Source: Deltaproteobacteria bacterium (GTDB lineage Bacteria; Desulfobacterota; Syntrophia; Syntrophales; UBA5619). Taken from it: a stretch of DNA of 39,640 nucleotides. The notes under the pieces were generated by a model, which saw only the letters and a list, made by a program, of their open reading frames with translations, was not told the origin of the DNA and ran no database searches. This document shows, piece after piece, positions 1 to 7,608 of this stretch; the stretch's first letter is position 1; each line of letters begins with the position of its first letter. Location: the NCBI GenBank assembly GCA_021372415.1, contig JAJFUM010000404.1:1-39640 (forward strand), given 5' to 3'. The translations under genes and the position numbers were made by a program.

Positions 1-145
1 CCCGAATATAACGGTCCGGGGAAAGGCACTCCGTCCAGGCATGAATTTGTGAGGGTGTATACAGACTTGTGCACAGTTCCCTGATCGAAGAAACATGGGT
101 TTGATAAATCCTGGCCGCATCATTCCTCGTTGCTTTCCGAATCAT
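1..145 (-). CDS. GNAT family N-acetyltransferase, N-terminal fragment
   Basis: This gene runs off the left edge; 48 codons are visible, reading leftwards from an ATG at 145. The translation begins MIRKATRNDAARIYQTH and continues through SSIRELC and YTPSQIHAW. That is the typical first strand and helix of GNAT acetyltransferases (an I-R-x-A-T-x-x-D opening, then a helix ending in a Y-T-P-E-Q-I-x-A-W-like stretch). GNAT enzymes transfer an acetyl group from acetyl-CoA to an amine; the substrate here cannot be inferred. An in-frame GTG at about 199, preceded by a GAGGAGG Shine-Dalgarno-like motif, is an alternative start that would add 18 residues. The ATG matches the usual family N-terminus. 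The acetyl-CoA binding motif lies outside the window. Confidence 0.75.
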   Translation of the reverse strand, partial: MIRKATRNDAARIYQTHVSSIRELCTSLYTPSQIHAWTECLSPDRYIR

Positions 146-345
146 GAGCCCATACCTGACCTGATTTCGATTCAATAATCTTAACGTCTTTGGAGATGAC
201 ACGCTCGCCTCCTCAAACGCCAAGTTCGTCATGAGATCGTGCATGATTCTTTCACGGTCTTTTGCTCATAACGGGCCTCCACAATCCAGGATGAAGCAGC
301 GTCCTCGATAAAGGGAATGGCTTCGTCAGCAGTGCTGCAGCTCTC
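146..345. other. Gap between GNAT fragment and MFS gene, possible decayed coding sequence
   Basis: No intact gene is visible. On the minus strand one frame gives a stretch containing RVISKDVKIIESKSGQVW and ending at a stop just inside the GNAT gene. Another frame gives a run containing DEAIPFIEDAASSWIVEA. Both look protein-like but are broken by stops and belong to different frames, so they could be remnants of a small gene. No family was recognised. Confidence 0.25.
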
Positions 346-1524
346 TCAGGTGGAAGGCTGCTCGCGGAGCTTCTTATCTGGGAGGAAGGCGACCAGGCAC
401 AGGCTGGCCAGGGGAACCAGGGCGACGACGAAAAGAGCGGCCCGGATGGAGAAGATGTCGGCCAACTTCCCGACCAGAGGGGTCATCACTCCCCCCATGC
501 CCATCGCGAGCCCCATCATCAGGCTTGAAACCATGGATTTTCCCTGGGGCGCCAGTTTCTGCGCCATGACGAGTCCCAGCGGCAACGTGGCGAACAAGAA
601 GAATCCTCCCAGCGTCGCCCCGAGATAGACCCAGGATCCATGGAGAAAGAGCATCATGATAAGGCAGGGCGCGGCCAGCAGAAAGGTACCTATGAAGATC
701 GGCCGGTAGCCGATCCGGTCGGAGAGATGCCCGGCCAGCAGACCGCTGAGCGAGCCTGCCAAGCTGAAGAGCGAGACCACGAAGCCGATCGAGACCAGTG
801 TTTGGCCATCATGTGCGTAGAGGACGGGAATGAACGCCTGGAAGGCCTGGTTCACGAATGCGTGCAGGACCATGATCACCCAGATCAGGAAGATCGACTT
901 CCAGACATCCCCGAAGGCCGTCCGTAGCGCCCCGGAAAACCCCTGGCCGCGGAGTCCCTCCCCCAACGGCCGAGGAGTAATGCGAAACAGGAGCGCCATC
1001 AGGGCAAGGCCCGGGATCGCCGTCCAGGGGGTTACCTCCAGCCCCCAACGCCCGACCAGGTAGGTGATGAACAGCGGTCCGATGCCAAAGGCGACCATCC
1101 CGCCAATGTTGAAAATAGACAGCGAGAGGCCGAAGTGCCGTCCAGCATAATTGGCGACCATTCCAGCGACGGAAGGATGGAACATCGAGGAGCCGGTTGC
1201 TCCCAGGGCAATGAACAGCAGGAGCCCCCAGAAGGAGTGGGTCCAGCCGACGAGGGAGATGAAGACAATGGACAGCAGAGGCCCCCCCAGGACGAACACC
1301 CTTGACCTGTAGCGATCGGCGAAATAGCCCACGCCGGGCTGGACAACGAAGGCCAGCATGCGCATCATCCCGGCAATCAAGCCGACCTGGGTGAGGGAAA
1401 GGGAAAACTCCTCGACGAATACCGGCAGGAGCGGGTTGACGAAGGAGATGTAGAAATCGCCCGTGAAGTGGATCAGAGTCAGTGCGAAGATGACCTTGAC
1501 GTCGGCATGGTTTTTCTCATTCAT
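346..1524 (-). CDS. MFS transporter, fosmidomycin-resistance (Fsr)-like
   Basis: This 392-residue integral inner-membrane protein has about twelve hydrophobic segments and no signal peptide, the normal size for a 12-TM major facilitator. The N-terminal half carries LTLIHFTGDFYISFVNPLLP, then a G-Y-F-A-D-R-Y-R-S-R loop between helices 2 and 3 (the MFS G-x-x-x-D-R signature). A GATGSSMFHPSVAGMVA stretch resembles the Fsr-type efflux family. The equivalent loop GHLSDRIGYR follows helix 8. Members export small drugs or metabolites by proton antiport; the substrate is unknown here. The ATG at 1524 is chosen over an upstream in-frame TTG at 1536. Neither has a strong Shine-Dalgarno sequence. It is a single-gene unit, and its neighbours give no functional clue. 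Confidence 0.8.
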   Translation of the reverse strand: MNEKNHADVKVIFALTLIHFTGDFYISFVNPLLPVFVEEFSLSLTQVGLIAGMMRMLAFVVQPGVGYFADRYRSRVFVLGGPLLSIVFISLVGWTHSFWGLLLFIALGATGSSMFHPSVAGMVANYAGRHFGLSLSIFNIGGMVAFGIGPLFITYLVGRWGLEVTPWTAIPGLALMALLFRITPRPLGEGLRGQGFSGALRTAFGDVWKSIFLIWVIMVLHAFVNQAFQAFIPVLYAHDGQTLVSIGFVVSLFSLAGSLSGLLAGHLSDRIGYRPIFIGTFLLAAPCLIMMLFLHGSWVYLGATLGGFFLFATLPLGLVMAQKLAPQGKSMVSSLMMGLAMGMGGVMTPLVGKLADIFSIRAALFVVALVPLASLCLVAFLPDKKLREQPST

Positions 1525-1732
1525 AGATGACCACAATTATCACGCTGGCGCCTCAGGGTCAAACGGGAACATCAAGGTACCGGGTTTGACGGTTAATCGT
1601 CGCTGCAATTCCCGAAAAGGGGCGCGACATCCCAGCCTTTCTGCATTCACTATCCCACGCAGTTATTTTAAGAATTAGAGGAAGTATGCTATAAGACTTC
1701 TGTCGCCGATTCGATGTCAAGGCACACGAACT

Positions 1733-1738
1733 TATAAT
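1733..1738 (+). promoter_or_regulatory. Candidate -10 element upstream of rnhA
   Basis: A perfect TATAAT lies in an AT-rich tract. The best -35 at 17-bp spacing (TTCGAT, 1710-1715) is poor, so the promoter is tentative. Transcription from here would run into the terminator-like hairpin at 1806-1832 before reaching rnhA. The rest of the 1525-1860 gap holds no gene. Confidence 0.4.
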
Positions 1739-1805
1739 GATGGAACCATTTTATATCATTATTTTCTCTTGAAAATTTAATTCTATCCCGGCCCACCCTC
1801 TAGGG

Positions 1806-1832
1806 GATTGGCTTCTTGGCCAATCTCTTTTT
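1806..1832 (+). terminator. Intrinsic terminator-like hairpin in the rnhA leader
   Basis: GATTGGC (1806-1812) pairs with GCCAATC (1819-1825) across a 6-nt loop and is followed directly by TCTTTTT. No plus-strand gene lies upstream, so it either terminates a short leader RNA or acts as an attenuator ahead of rnhA. Confidence 0.5.
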
Positions 1833-1860
1833 AGCCGGTTTTCATCTCACGGGGAAGCGC

Positions 1861-2592
1861 ATGGCCCAACGAAAAAAATACTACGCCGTCTCACGGGGAC
1901 TCGCCCCGGGCATCTACGACAGTTGGTCCGGTCCCGGAGGCGCCGAGGAGCAGATCCGCGGTTTCTCCGGGGCCCTCTACCGGGGATTCGCCTCCCTGGC
2001 CGAGGCCCAACAATGGTTGAAGAACCCCCTGCCGGCATCGGCGGCCCCCTCGCCAACAGGATCGACGAGGCCCGCAGCAGCCGTCCGCGAGGCGTTGCAG
2101 GACGGGATCACCGTCTACACCGACGGGGGCTGCCTGGGAAACCCCGGACCAGGGGGGTACGGCGTGGTCCTCATCGAGGGGACGAGACGAACCGAAATGG
2201 CCGGGGGATATCGCTGGACCACCAACAACCGGATGGAGCTCATGGCTTGCATCGAGGCGCTCAAGGCCGTGCCTGCCGGGACCGTCGCAACCCTGTACAG
2301 CGACTCGCGCTACGTGGTCAACGGGATCAACAGGGGATGGGCGCGCCGATGGCGCGCCAACCACTGGATGCGCACGCCAAGCGAGGCTGCCGAGAACAGC
2401 GATCTCTGGGCAGGGCTCCTGGAGCTCTGCGATGAACGCAACGTCCATTTTGTCTGGGTCCACGGCCATTCAGGCCAAAGAGAAAACGAGCGCTGTGATG
2501 CTCTGGCCAAGGCCGCGGCCGAAGGTCCCGATCTCCTGGAGGATCTCGCCTACGCCCGGGGGGACAGGCGCATCGGGGGTAATGTCCCTTAA
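1861..2592 (+). CDS. rnhA: Ribonuclease HI with N-terminal hybrid-binding domain
   Basis: This 243-residue enzyme cleaves the RNA strand of RNA-DNA hybrids (R-loops, Okazaki primers) in the cytoplasm. Residues 1-55 form a caulimovirus-viroplasmin/RNase H1 N-terminal domain (KKYYAVSRGLAPGIY then a G-F-x-G-A-x-Y-R-G-F motif) that binds hybrid duplex. A Pro/Ala/Ser-rich linker (about 56-80) joins it to the catalytic domain. The metal-binding carboxylates are visible: D88 in YTDGGC, E126 in NRMELMA, D148 in YSDSRYV and D213 in NERCDALA. E. coli RnhA (155 aa) lacks the first domain, so this is the longer eukaryote/Bacillus halodurans-like layout. The ATG at 1861, preceded by GGGGAAG, is preferred over an in-frame TTG at 1816 that falls inside the terminator-like hairpin. 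It converges with the LEA14 gene, with two bases between the stop codons. Confidence 0.95.
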   Translation: MAQRKKYYAVSRGLAPGIYDSWSGPGGAEEQIRGFSGALYRGFASLAEAQQWLKNPLPASAAPSPTGSTRPAAAVREALQDGITVYTDGGCLGNPGPGGYGVVLIEGTRRTEMAGGYRWTTNNRMELMACIEALKAVPAGTVATLYSDSRYVVNGINRGWARRWRANHWMRTPSEAAENSDLWAGLLELCDERNVHFVWVHGHSGQRENERCDALAKAAAEGPDLLEDLAYARGDRRIGGNVP

Positions 2593-2594
2593 TG

Positions 2595-3113
2595 TCAGTC
2601 CCCTGTCCGCGGGGGCCCGGGGAACTCGATCCTGCCGCCTTCGTCGAAGTCGAGGCCGCCGAAGGGATCGGTGAACAGGCGGCCCCGGACTCGATAGGTC
2701 ATCGCCTCACGCCTCCCCTGGAGCATCCCATCGATCTGCCCCAGAACCACGGCCAGGCTGGACACCGCCCGGACCTCGAGAATCGCCTCGCCGAGCCGCG
2801 GCACCGTGACCGGCTTGTCGCTAACGCCCTTGGCAAATTCCCGATCATTCAGCTCCACCTCGAAACGCAATCCCCGGATGGGGATCTCCAGGTCGTTAGG
2901 ATTCTGGATTCTCAACCGGAAGAGGAAGTGCTGCTCGAAGAGGTTTACCCCGACGATCTCCACGCCCGCCAGCGTCACCGAAGGAGGGCGGGGGGACCAG
3001 GCGGCACAGCCCGCCAGGATAGAAAGGATCGCCAGGAGGAGCACCGCAGAGGCCAGCCTTCTTCCGGCATCTTGCCAGCCGGCCCATGGACCGGTCCGAT
3101 CAGAGAGTCTCAT
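2595..3113 (-). CDS. LEA14-like (LEA type 2) lipoprotein
   Basis: This 172-residue predicted lipoprotein has a signal segment with hydrophobic core SAVLLLAILSILAGC; the lipobox L-A-G-C puts the lipidated Cys at 36. The mature part reads as one LEA_2/WHy beta-sandwich: an asparagine-rich FRLRIQNPNDLEIPIRGLRFEVELN motif (residues about 65-90) is diagnostic of the family. The role of these proteins in bacteria is poorly defined; desiccation-type LEA function should not be assumed. The ATG overlaps the pspC stop as ATGA, so the two are translationally coupled and probably co-transcribed. Confidence 0.75.
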   Translation of the reverse strand: MRLSDRTGPWAGWQDAGRRLASAVLLLAILSILAGCAAWSPRPPSVTLAGVEIVGVNLFEQHFLFRLRIQNPNDLEIPIRGLRFEVELNDREFAKGVSDKPVTVPRLGEAILEVRAVSSLAVVLGQIDGMLQGRREAMTYRVRGRLFTDPFGGLDFDEGGRIEFPGPPRTGD

Positions 3114-3337
3114 CGTGGCCCGCCTCCGGAGTCCGCTTCGGATGACCCCTTAGGCATGAAGATCCACAGGAGGATATAAAGGAGAAAGCCCGTCCCGAAG
3201 CAGAAGAAGAGCAGGCAGAAGATCACCCGCCAGGCCCAAGAGGGGATCGGCGTGTATTGCCCCAGTCCCCCGCAAACGCCCCCGATCCAGCGGTCATTTT
3301 CAGATCGGGAAAGTCTCCGCAACCAGTTCTCCGACAT
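3110..3337 (-). CDS. PspC-domain membrane protein
   Basis: This short (75 aa) protein is essentially a single PspC domain. It has an N-terminal RSENDRWIGGVCGGLGQY motif (the G-G-V-C-G-G-L-A-x-Y hallmark), then a W-R-V-I-F hinge and a hydrophobic helix FCLLFFCFGTGFLLYILLWI, ending in the usual MPK. In enterobacteria PspC helps signal inner-membrane stress. No pspA, pspB or pspF is nearby, so membership of a Psp response is not supported here. A GGAGGAGG ribosome site lies a few bases before the ATG at 3337. It is the first gene of a two-gene unit with the LEA14-like lipoprotein. Confidence 0.85.
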   Translation of the reverse strand: MSENWLRRLSRSENDRWIGGVCGGLGQYTPIPSWAWRVIFCLLFFCFGTGFLLYILLWIFMPKGSSEADSGGGPR

Positions 3338-3452
3338 ATGGCCTCCTCCGAAGGTCCTTCTCTCCCTCCGCCGGAGTTGCCCTGAACAGCCCCCTCTCCC
3401 GGCGGGGGATTCTGATTTTTACACACAAAGCGGGGCCACGGCAACCCCTTTT

Positions 3453-3491
3453 GCGCAGGGGCGGCATCTCCATCGAGACGCCCCCCTGCGC
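3453..3491. repeat. Long imperfect hairpin between pspC and ctpA
   Basis: GCGCAGGGG (3453-3461) pairs with the CCCCTGCGC arm ending at 3491. Inner pairs GGC/GCC and TCTC/GAGA close on a CATC tetraloop, with one bulge and one mismatch, giving about 16 bp. It lies in the divergent intergenic region, upstream of the ctpA promoter. Its function is unknown. Confidence 0.55.
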
Positions 3492-3535
3492 GGCAGGCCG
3501 GCGGAGAGCCGTCCGGGCAGAAAAAGTGATGGAAT

Positions 3536-3564
3536 TTTAGATGGAAAAAGTGTTAGCCTATAAT
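3536..3564 (+). promoter_or_regulatory. Sigma-70-type promoter for the ctpA unit
   Basis: TTTAGA (3536-3541) lies 17 bp upstream of a perfect TATAAT (3559-3564). Transcription would start near 3571, about 38 bases before the ctpA ATG. It is placed to drive ctpA and the three plus-strand genes after it. Confidence 0.65.
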
Positions 3565-3608
3565 TTGGAATCATCCTTGATCGATGATTCAAACGTGGAG
3601 GAATGGCG

Positions 3609-4913
3609 ATGAATCGATTCACCGGGAAGAGGCTTCTTGTCCTGCTTGTTTTCCTGACCGCCCTGATCCTGCTGGGCCCCTACAGCGACCGCCGCGTATC
3701 GGCCGTCGACCGCAACACCTACCGGAACCTCAAGACCTTCAGCGAGGTCCTGGACATGGTGGAGAAAAACTATGTGGAACCGGTAGATAGCACCAAAATG
3801 ATGCAGGGGGCGATCAACGGGATGATGAAGTCCCTGGACCCTCACAGCAGTTTCATGACGGCGGAGATGTACAAGGACCTGGAGGTGGAGACCCGCGGCA
3901 GTTTCGGGGGGATCGGCATTGAGATCACGATCCTCAAGGACGTCCTGACCGTTGTCTCCCCGATTGAAGACACCCCCGCGTACCACGCCGGGGTCAAGGC
4001 CGGGGACCAGATCATCAAGATCGACGGTAAATCCACCAAGGACATCACGATCACCGAGGCGGTCAAGAAGCTCCGGGGCCCCCGGGACACCCAGGTGACC
4101 ATCACCATCTTCCACGAGGGGATGGCCAAGCCCAGGGACATCGTGATTACCCGCAGCATCATCAAGATCCGCAGCGTCAAATCGAAGACTTTCGAAGACC
4201 ACATCGGCTACATCCGAATCTCGTCGTTTCAGGAGCGGACGGTGGAGGATGCGAAGAAGGCGCTTAGGGAGATCGAGGCCAAGGCCAGTCCCCTCAAAGG
4301 AATCGTCATCGACCTGAGAAACAATCCCGGGGGACTGCTCAACCAGTCCGTGGAGGTTTCCGACCTTTTCCTGAAGTCGGGGGTTATCGTCTCGACGCGC
4401 GGCCGAAGCAAGAGCATGGAGAGCAAATCGGAGGCGAAGGATGACGGGGACGAGCCGACCTGCCCGATCGTCGTCCTGGTCAACGAGGGAACGGCCAGTG
4501 CAGCGGAGATCGTCTCCGGCGCCCTCCAGGACAACGGACGGGCGGTGATTCTCGGGACCCAGACCTTCGGCAAGGGGTCCGTGCAGACGGTCATCCCCCT
4601 GGAGGACGGGGCCGCCCTGAAGTTGACGACGGCCAAATACTACACGCCCAAGGGACGGTCCATCCAGGCAGAGGGGATCACTCCGGACATCGTGGTCAGG
4701 CCCGTCAAGCCTACAGAAGAGAAAAGCCTCGGCGAAGACCAACAGATCCGGGAAAAGGATCTCCAGGGGCACATCCGCTCTCCCAAGGAGGGCGAAGGGA
4801 AACCGGAAGAGGCCAAGAAAGACCTGGACGGCCTGGCCCAGGACAACCAGCTGAAGCATGCGATCGACATCCTCAGGGGCTGGGACATCCTGAAGAAGAA
4901 CATGAGGGGATGA
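3609..4913 (+). CDS. Carboxy-terminal processing protease (S41 family, CtpA-like)
   Basis: This 434-residue serine protease acts in the periplasm and is probably anchored or secreted through its N-terminal hydrophobic segment (residues about 8-25). Order: signal/anchor; N-terminal helical cap (about 38-90); PDZ domain (about 97-172, starting GSFGGIGIEI) that recognises substrate C-termini; S41 core with LRNNPGGLL. The catalytic dyad is Ser297 (in NEGTASAAEIVSGAL) and Lys322 (in TFGKGSVQTV). A Lys/Glu-rich tail follows. Such proteases degrade or mature envelope proteins, including peptidoglycan hydrolases. The start at 3609 leaves GGAGG about 7 bases upstream; the ATG at 3603 would touch it. 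It heads a four-gene unit with its own promoter. Confidence 0.93.
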   Translation: MNRFTGKRLLVLLVFLTALILLGPYSDRRVSAVDRNTYRNLKTFSEVLDMVEKNYVEPVDSTKMMQGAINGMMKSLDPHSSFMTAEMYKDLEVETRGSFGGIGIEITILKDVLTVVSPIEDTPAYHAGVKAGDQIIKIDGKSTKDITITEAVKKLRGPRDTQVTITIFHEGMAKPRDIVITRSIIKIRSVKSKTFEDHIGYIRISSFQERTVEDAKKALREIEAKASPLKGIVIDLRNNPGGLLNQSVEVSDLFLKSGVIVSTRGRSKSMESKSEAKDDGDEPTCPIVVLVNEGTASAAEIVSGALQDNGRAVILGTQTFGKGSVQTVIPLEDGAALKLTTAKYYTPKGRSIQAEGITPDIVVRPVKPTEEKSLGEDQQIREKDLQGHIRSPKEGEGKPEEAKKDLDGLAQDNQLKHAIDILRGWDILKKNMRG

Positions 4914-4932
4914 GGATCGGCAGGCCAAAGGC

Positions 4933-5883
4933 ATGAAGCGCAGATCCGCATCGCGATTCCCCCTGGTGGGCGTGATTATCGCCGCAGCCCTGATTGCGGC
5001 AGTGGTCCTGTTTCTGGAGCGACGCGTTCCTGCCCCCGACCGCCCTCCCCTCCCCGGAGAACGCAGCAGGGAATCGCGGACAGGCACGGCTGAACGGACA
5101 GTGCCGCCCCCACGGACCAAAGCAGTTGAGCAGGAAAAGGCGGTGACGAAACCTCAGCCGACCGAATCGATGGGAAGGCCCATTGCAGTCATCATCGATG
5201 ACATCGGTTACGATCTGGACGTGGTCAAACAGCTCGCCCAGATCGAGGCCCCCCTCGCTTTTGCCGTCCTGCCCTACACCCCTCATGCGGCCGAGGCGGC
5301 CAGACGTCTCCATGCAGCCGGCAAGGAGATCCTCCTCCACCTGCCCATGGAGCCCCGGTCCTACCCGGCGGAGAATCCCGGGCCCGGGGCCCTCATGACC
5401 GACATGGACGACGACGCCATCCGGAGCCGTCTTGCAGAGGCCCTGGCGGCCGTTCCCCATGCCATCGGAGTCAACAACCACATGGGGTCCCGCTTCATGG
5501 AGGACGAGGCGCGGCTGAAAGTCGTGATGGAGGAACTCTCGAAAAGAGGTCTCTTCTTCGTGGACAGCCGGACCACTTCGGCCTCCCGGGGACGGGAGGC
5601 CGCCGCCGGCGCCGGAGTGCCCTTTGCGGCTCGGACCGTCTTCATCGACCACAACCGGGGTTACGAGGCGGCCCTTGCGAACCTCGTCGAGCCGACCGGA
5701 GGCAGAAAAGGCCGGCCGGTGCTCATGATCGGGCACCCCCATCCGGAAACGGTTCGGGCGCTCCGCAAGTTCGCCGCCCTCCGTCGGGAAGGTAAGGCCA
5801 CGGTGATTCCGCCGTCGGCCTATCTGAAGATGCAGGGCGCCGGCGAAAAGCAATACGCAACAGGAAGGAAAACCATGAGATGA
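4933..5883 (+). CDS. Divergent polysaccharide deacetylase family protein (YibQ-like)
   Basis: This 316-residue protein has a single N-terminal hydrophobic segment (residues about 10-30), a Pro/Arg/Glu-rich linker to about 75, and then a divergent polysaccharide deacetylase domain. Visible motifs are AVIIDDIGYD (the catalytic-strand Asp-Asp), LPYTPHA, EILLHLPMEP, GVNNHMGSRF and VLMIGHPHPETV. It is therefore membrane-tethered with the domain in the periplasm. The family (YibQ, formerly DUF610) has a NodB-like fold, but its substrate is not established. It follows the S41 protease by 19 bases, an arrangement common in Gram-negative genomes, which suggests shared envelope work. Its TGA overlaps the start of the TPR gene (ATGA). 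Confidence 0.85.
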   Translation: MKRRSASRFPLVGVIIAAALIAAVVLFLERRVPAPDRPPLPGERSRESRTGTAERTVPPPRTKAVEQEKAVTKPQPTESMGRPIAVIIDDIGYDLDVVKQLAQIEAPLAFAVLPYTPHAAEAARRLHAAGKEILLHLPMEPRSYPAENPGPGALMTDMDDDAIRSRLAEALAAVPHAIGVNNHMGSRFMEDEARLKVVMEELSKRGLFFVDSRTTSASRGREAAAGAGVPFAARTVFIDHNRGYEAALANLVEPTGGRKGRPVLMIGHPHPETVRALRKFAALRREGKATVIPPSAYLKMQGAGEKQYATGRKTMR

Positions 5884-7595
5884 TCTCAGCCCTTTATAAG
5901 ACGGGCCTCGGGGCCCTGATGATCCTCCTGACGGCAGGATGCGCCGTCTATCCCCTTGGGCCTGCCGTCTCCTCCGCATCGCCGGATCGTCCCCAGGAGA
6001 CCTCCGGGGCCACTTACCATTTCCTGCTCGCCACCATTCATTCCCTGAACGACAACCTGGAAGAGGCTGTCCAGGAGATCGAGAAGGCCAGGCGTCTGGA
6101 TCCCGCCTCCCCCGACTTGGCCAAGGAGGCCGCTTCGCTCTACATCGAAAAGGGGGACTTCCAGAAAGCCCTGGAGATCTGCGAAAAGACCCTGGAGGAG
6201 CATCCGGACCACATCGACACCCTTATGCTGCTCGGCGGTCTATACCTGAACCAGAAGGATTACCGAAACGCCGCGCTCCAGTACCGGCGCGTGATCAGCC
6301 TGGATCCGAAAAACACCACGGCCTATTTCTATCTCGGGACGAGCCAGGCGGAACTGAAGCAGTTCAACGATGCCGTCGTCTCGTTACGGGAGCTCGTTCG
6401 CCTCGATCCCGATCACTTCATGGGAAACTATTACCTGGCCAAGCTCCTGGCCGAGATGAATCGTTACGACGAGGCGGAGGAGGGCTTTAAGAAGGCGCTG
6501 GTCTTGAGACCGCAATTCGAATCGGCCCTGATCGATCTGGCCGTCCTGTATGAAAGGCAGAAAAAGATCCCCCAGGCGATCGAGGTCTACAAACAGTATA
6601 TCGACGCCCATCCCATGCGTCTGCAATCCCGGATCAAACTGGGCGAACTGTATCTCAGGGAGCGGCGCTACGACGAAGCGGAGGGGGCCTTCCAAGAGGT
6701 CCTGAAGCAGGAGCCGACCAACCGGGAAGTTCGATTGACCATGGGATTGATCCATCTGGAAAGAGGCCAACATGCCAAGGCCATTGAGACGATCGCCGCA
6801 CTGGTGGCCGAATCCCCGACGGAATACCGTCTCGTCTACCTGCTCGGCACGGCCTACGAGGAGGCCAAAGAGGATCGAAAGGCCCTGGAGACTCTCCGGA
6901 CGATCCCCGTCCAGTCGGACCAGTTCATCGCCGCTCAGGGCCGTATTGCCATGATCCTCAAGAAACTCCAGCGGGAGGACGAGGCCATCGAATCCCTGCT
7001 CGAAGCGATCCGGAAGAAGAGGGACGTCCCTGTCTTTTACACGGCCCTGGCCTCCCTCTACGAGGATCAGAAACGTTTTTCACAGGCCGAGGCCATCCTG
7101 CGGGAGGGCTTCAAGGTTCTGCCCGACCACATCGATCTCCACTACGGCCTCGGCATTCTCTTCGAAAAGACCGGCCGTTTCGAAGAGTGCATCGCCGCGA
7201 TGCGGACGATCCTGCAGCAGGATCCGGACCATGCCGACGCCCTCAATTTCATCGGCTATCTCTATGCGGACAGGGGGATCCACCTCGAAGAGGCGGAGAG
7301 GATGATCAAAAGGGCCCTCGAACTGAAGCCAGGGAACGCCTACATGATCGACTCGCTGGGATGGGTCTACTTCAAGACAAACCGACTGGCCGAGGCGATC
7401 CGGCACCTGAAGGAAGCCTCGGAAGCCCTTCCGGAGGATGCGGCGATCCTCGAGCACCTGGGAGATGCCTACGTCAGGGGGGGACAGATCTCCGAGGCCC
7501 TGGAGGCTTACGGCCGCGCCGCCCGGCTAAACCCAGAGAACGCCGCCCTCAGGAAAAAACTCGATGACCTGTCCAAGAAGAGTAAGACCCCCTGA
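5880..7595 (+). CDS. Tetratricopeptide repeat lipoprotein
   Basis: This 571-residue protein opens with a lipoprotein signal, MISALYKTGLGALMILLTAGC, with lipidation expected at Cys21. The rest is about 14 consecutive TPR units, such as FHFLLATIHSLNDNLEEAV-like helices and repeats ending in L-D-P or L-x-P (RRLDPASPDLAK, ISLDPKNTTAYFYLGTSQ, ELKPGNAYMIDSLGWVYF). TPR arrays are protein-interaction scaffolds; no enzymatic motif is present. The start overlaps the previous stop as ATGA, and an AGGAAGG site lies upstream. Its position before a LolB/DUF4292-like lipoprotein suggests an envelope assembly or transport role, but no specific function can be assigned. Confidence 0.85.
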   Translation: MISALYKTGLGALMILLTAGCAVYPLGPAVSSASPDRPQETSGATYHFLLATIHSLNDNLEEAVQEIEKARRLDPASPDLAKEAASLYIEKGDFQKALEICEKTLEEHPDHIDTLMLLGGLYLNQKDYRNAALQYRRVISLDPKNTTAYFYLGTSQAELKQFNDAVVSLRELVRLDPDHFMGNYYLAKLLAEMNRYDEAEEGFKKALVLRPQFESALIDLAVLYERQKKIPQAIEVYKQYIDAHPMRLQSRIKLGELYLRERRYDEAEGAFQEVLKQEPTNREVRLTMGLIHLERGQHAKAIETIAALVAESPTEYRLVYLLGTAYEEAKEDRKALETLRTIPVQSDQFIAAQGRIAMILKKLQREDEAIESLLEAIRKKRDVPVFYTALASLYEDQKRFSQAEAILREGFKVLPDHIDLHYGLGILFEKTGRFEECIAAMRTILQQDPDHADALNFIGYLYADRGIHLEEAERMIKRALELKPGNAYMIDSLGWVYFKTNRLAEAIRHLKEASEALPEDAAILEHLGDAYVRGGQISEALEAYGRAARLNPENAALRKKLDDLSKKSKTP

Positions 7596-7608
7596 GGGCT
7601 GGTGGCCG

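Noticed and set aside
3558-5120. Long minus-strand open frame antisense to the CtpA protease
   Set aside because: It mirrors the codon structure of ctpA and the next gene, is Arg/Asp/Val-rich with no recognisable motif, and the plus-strand genes are clear.
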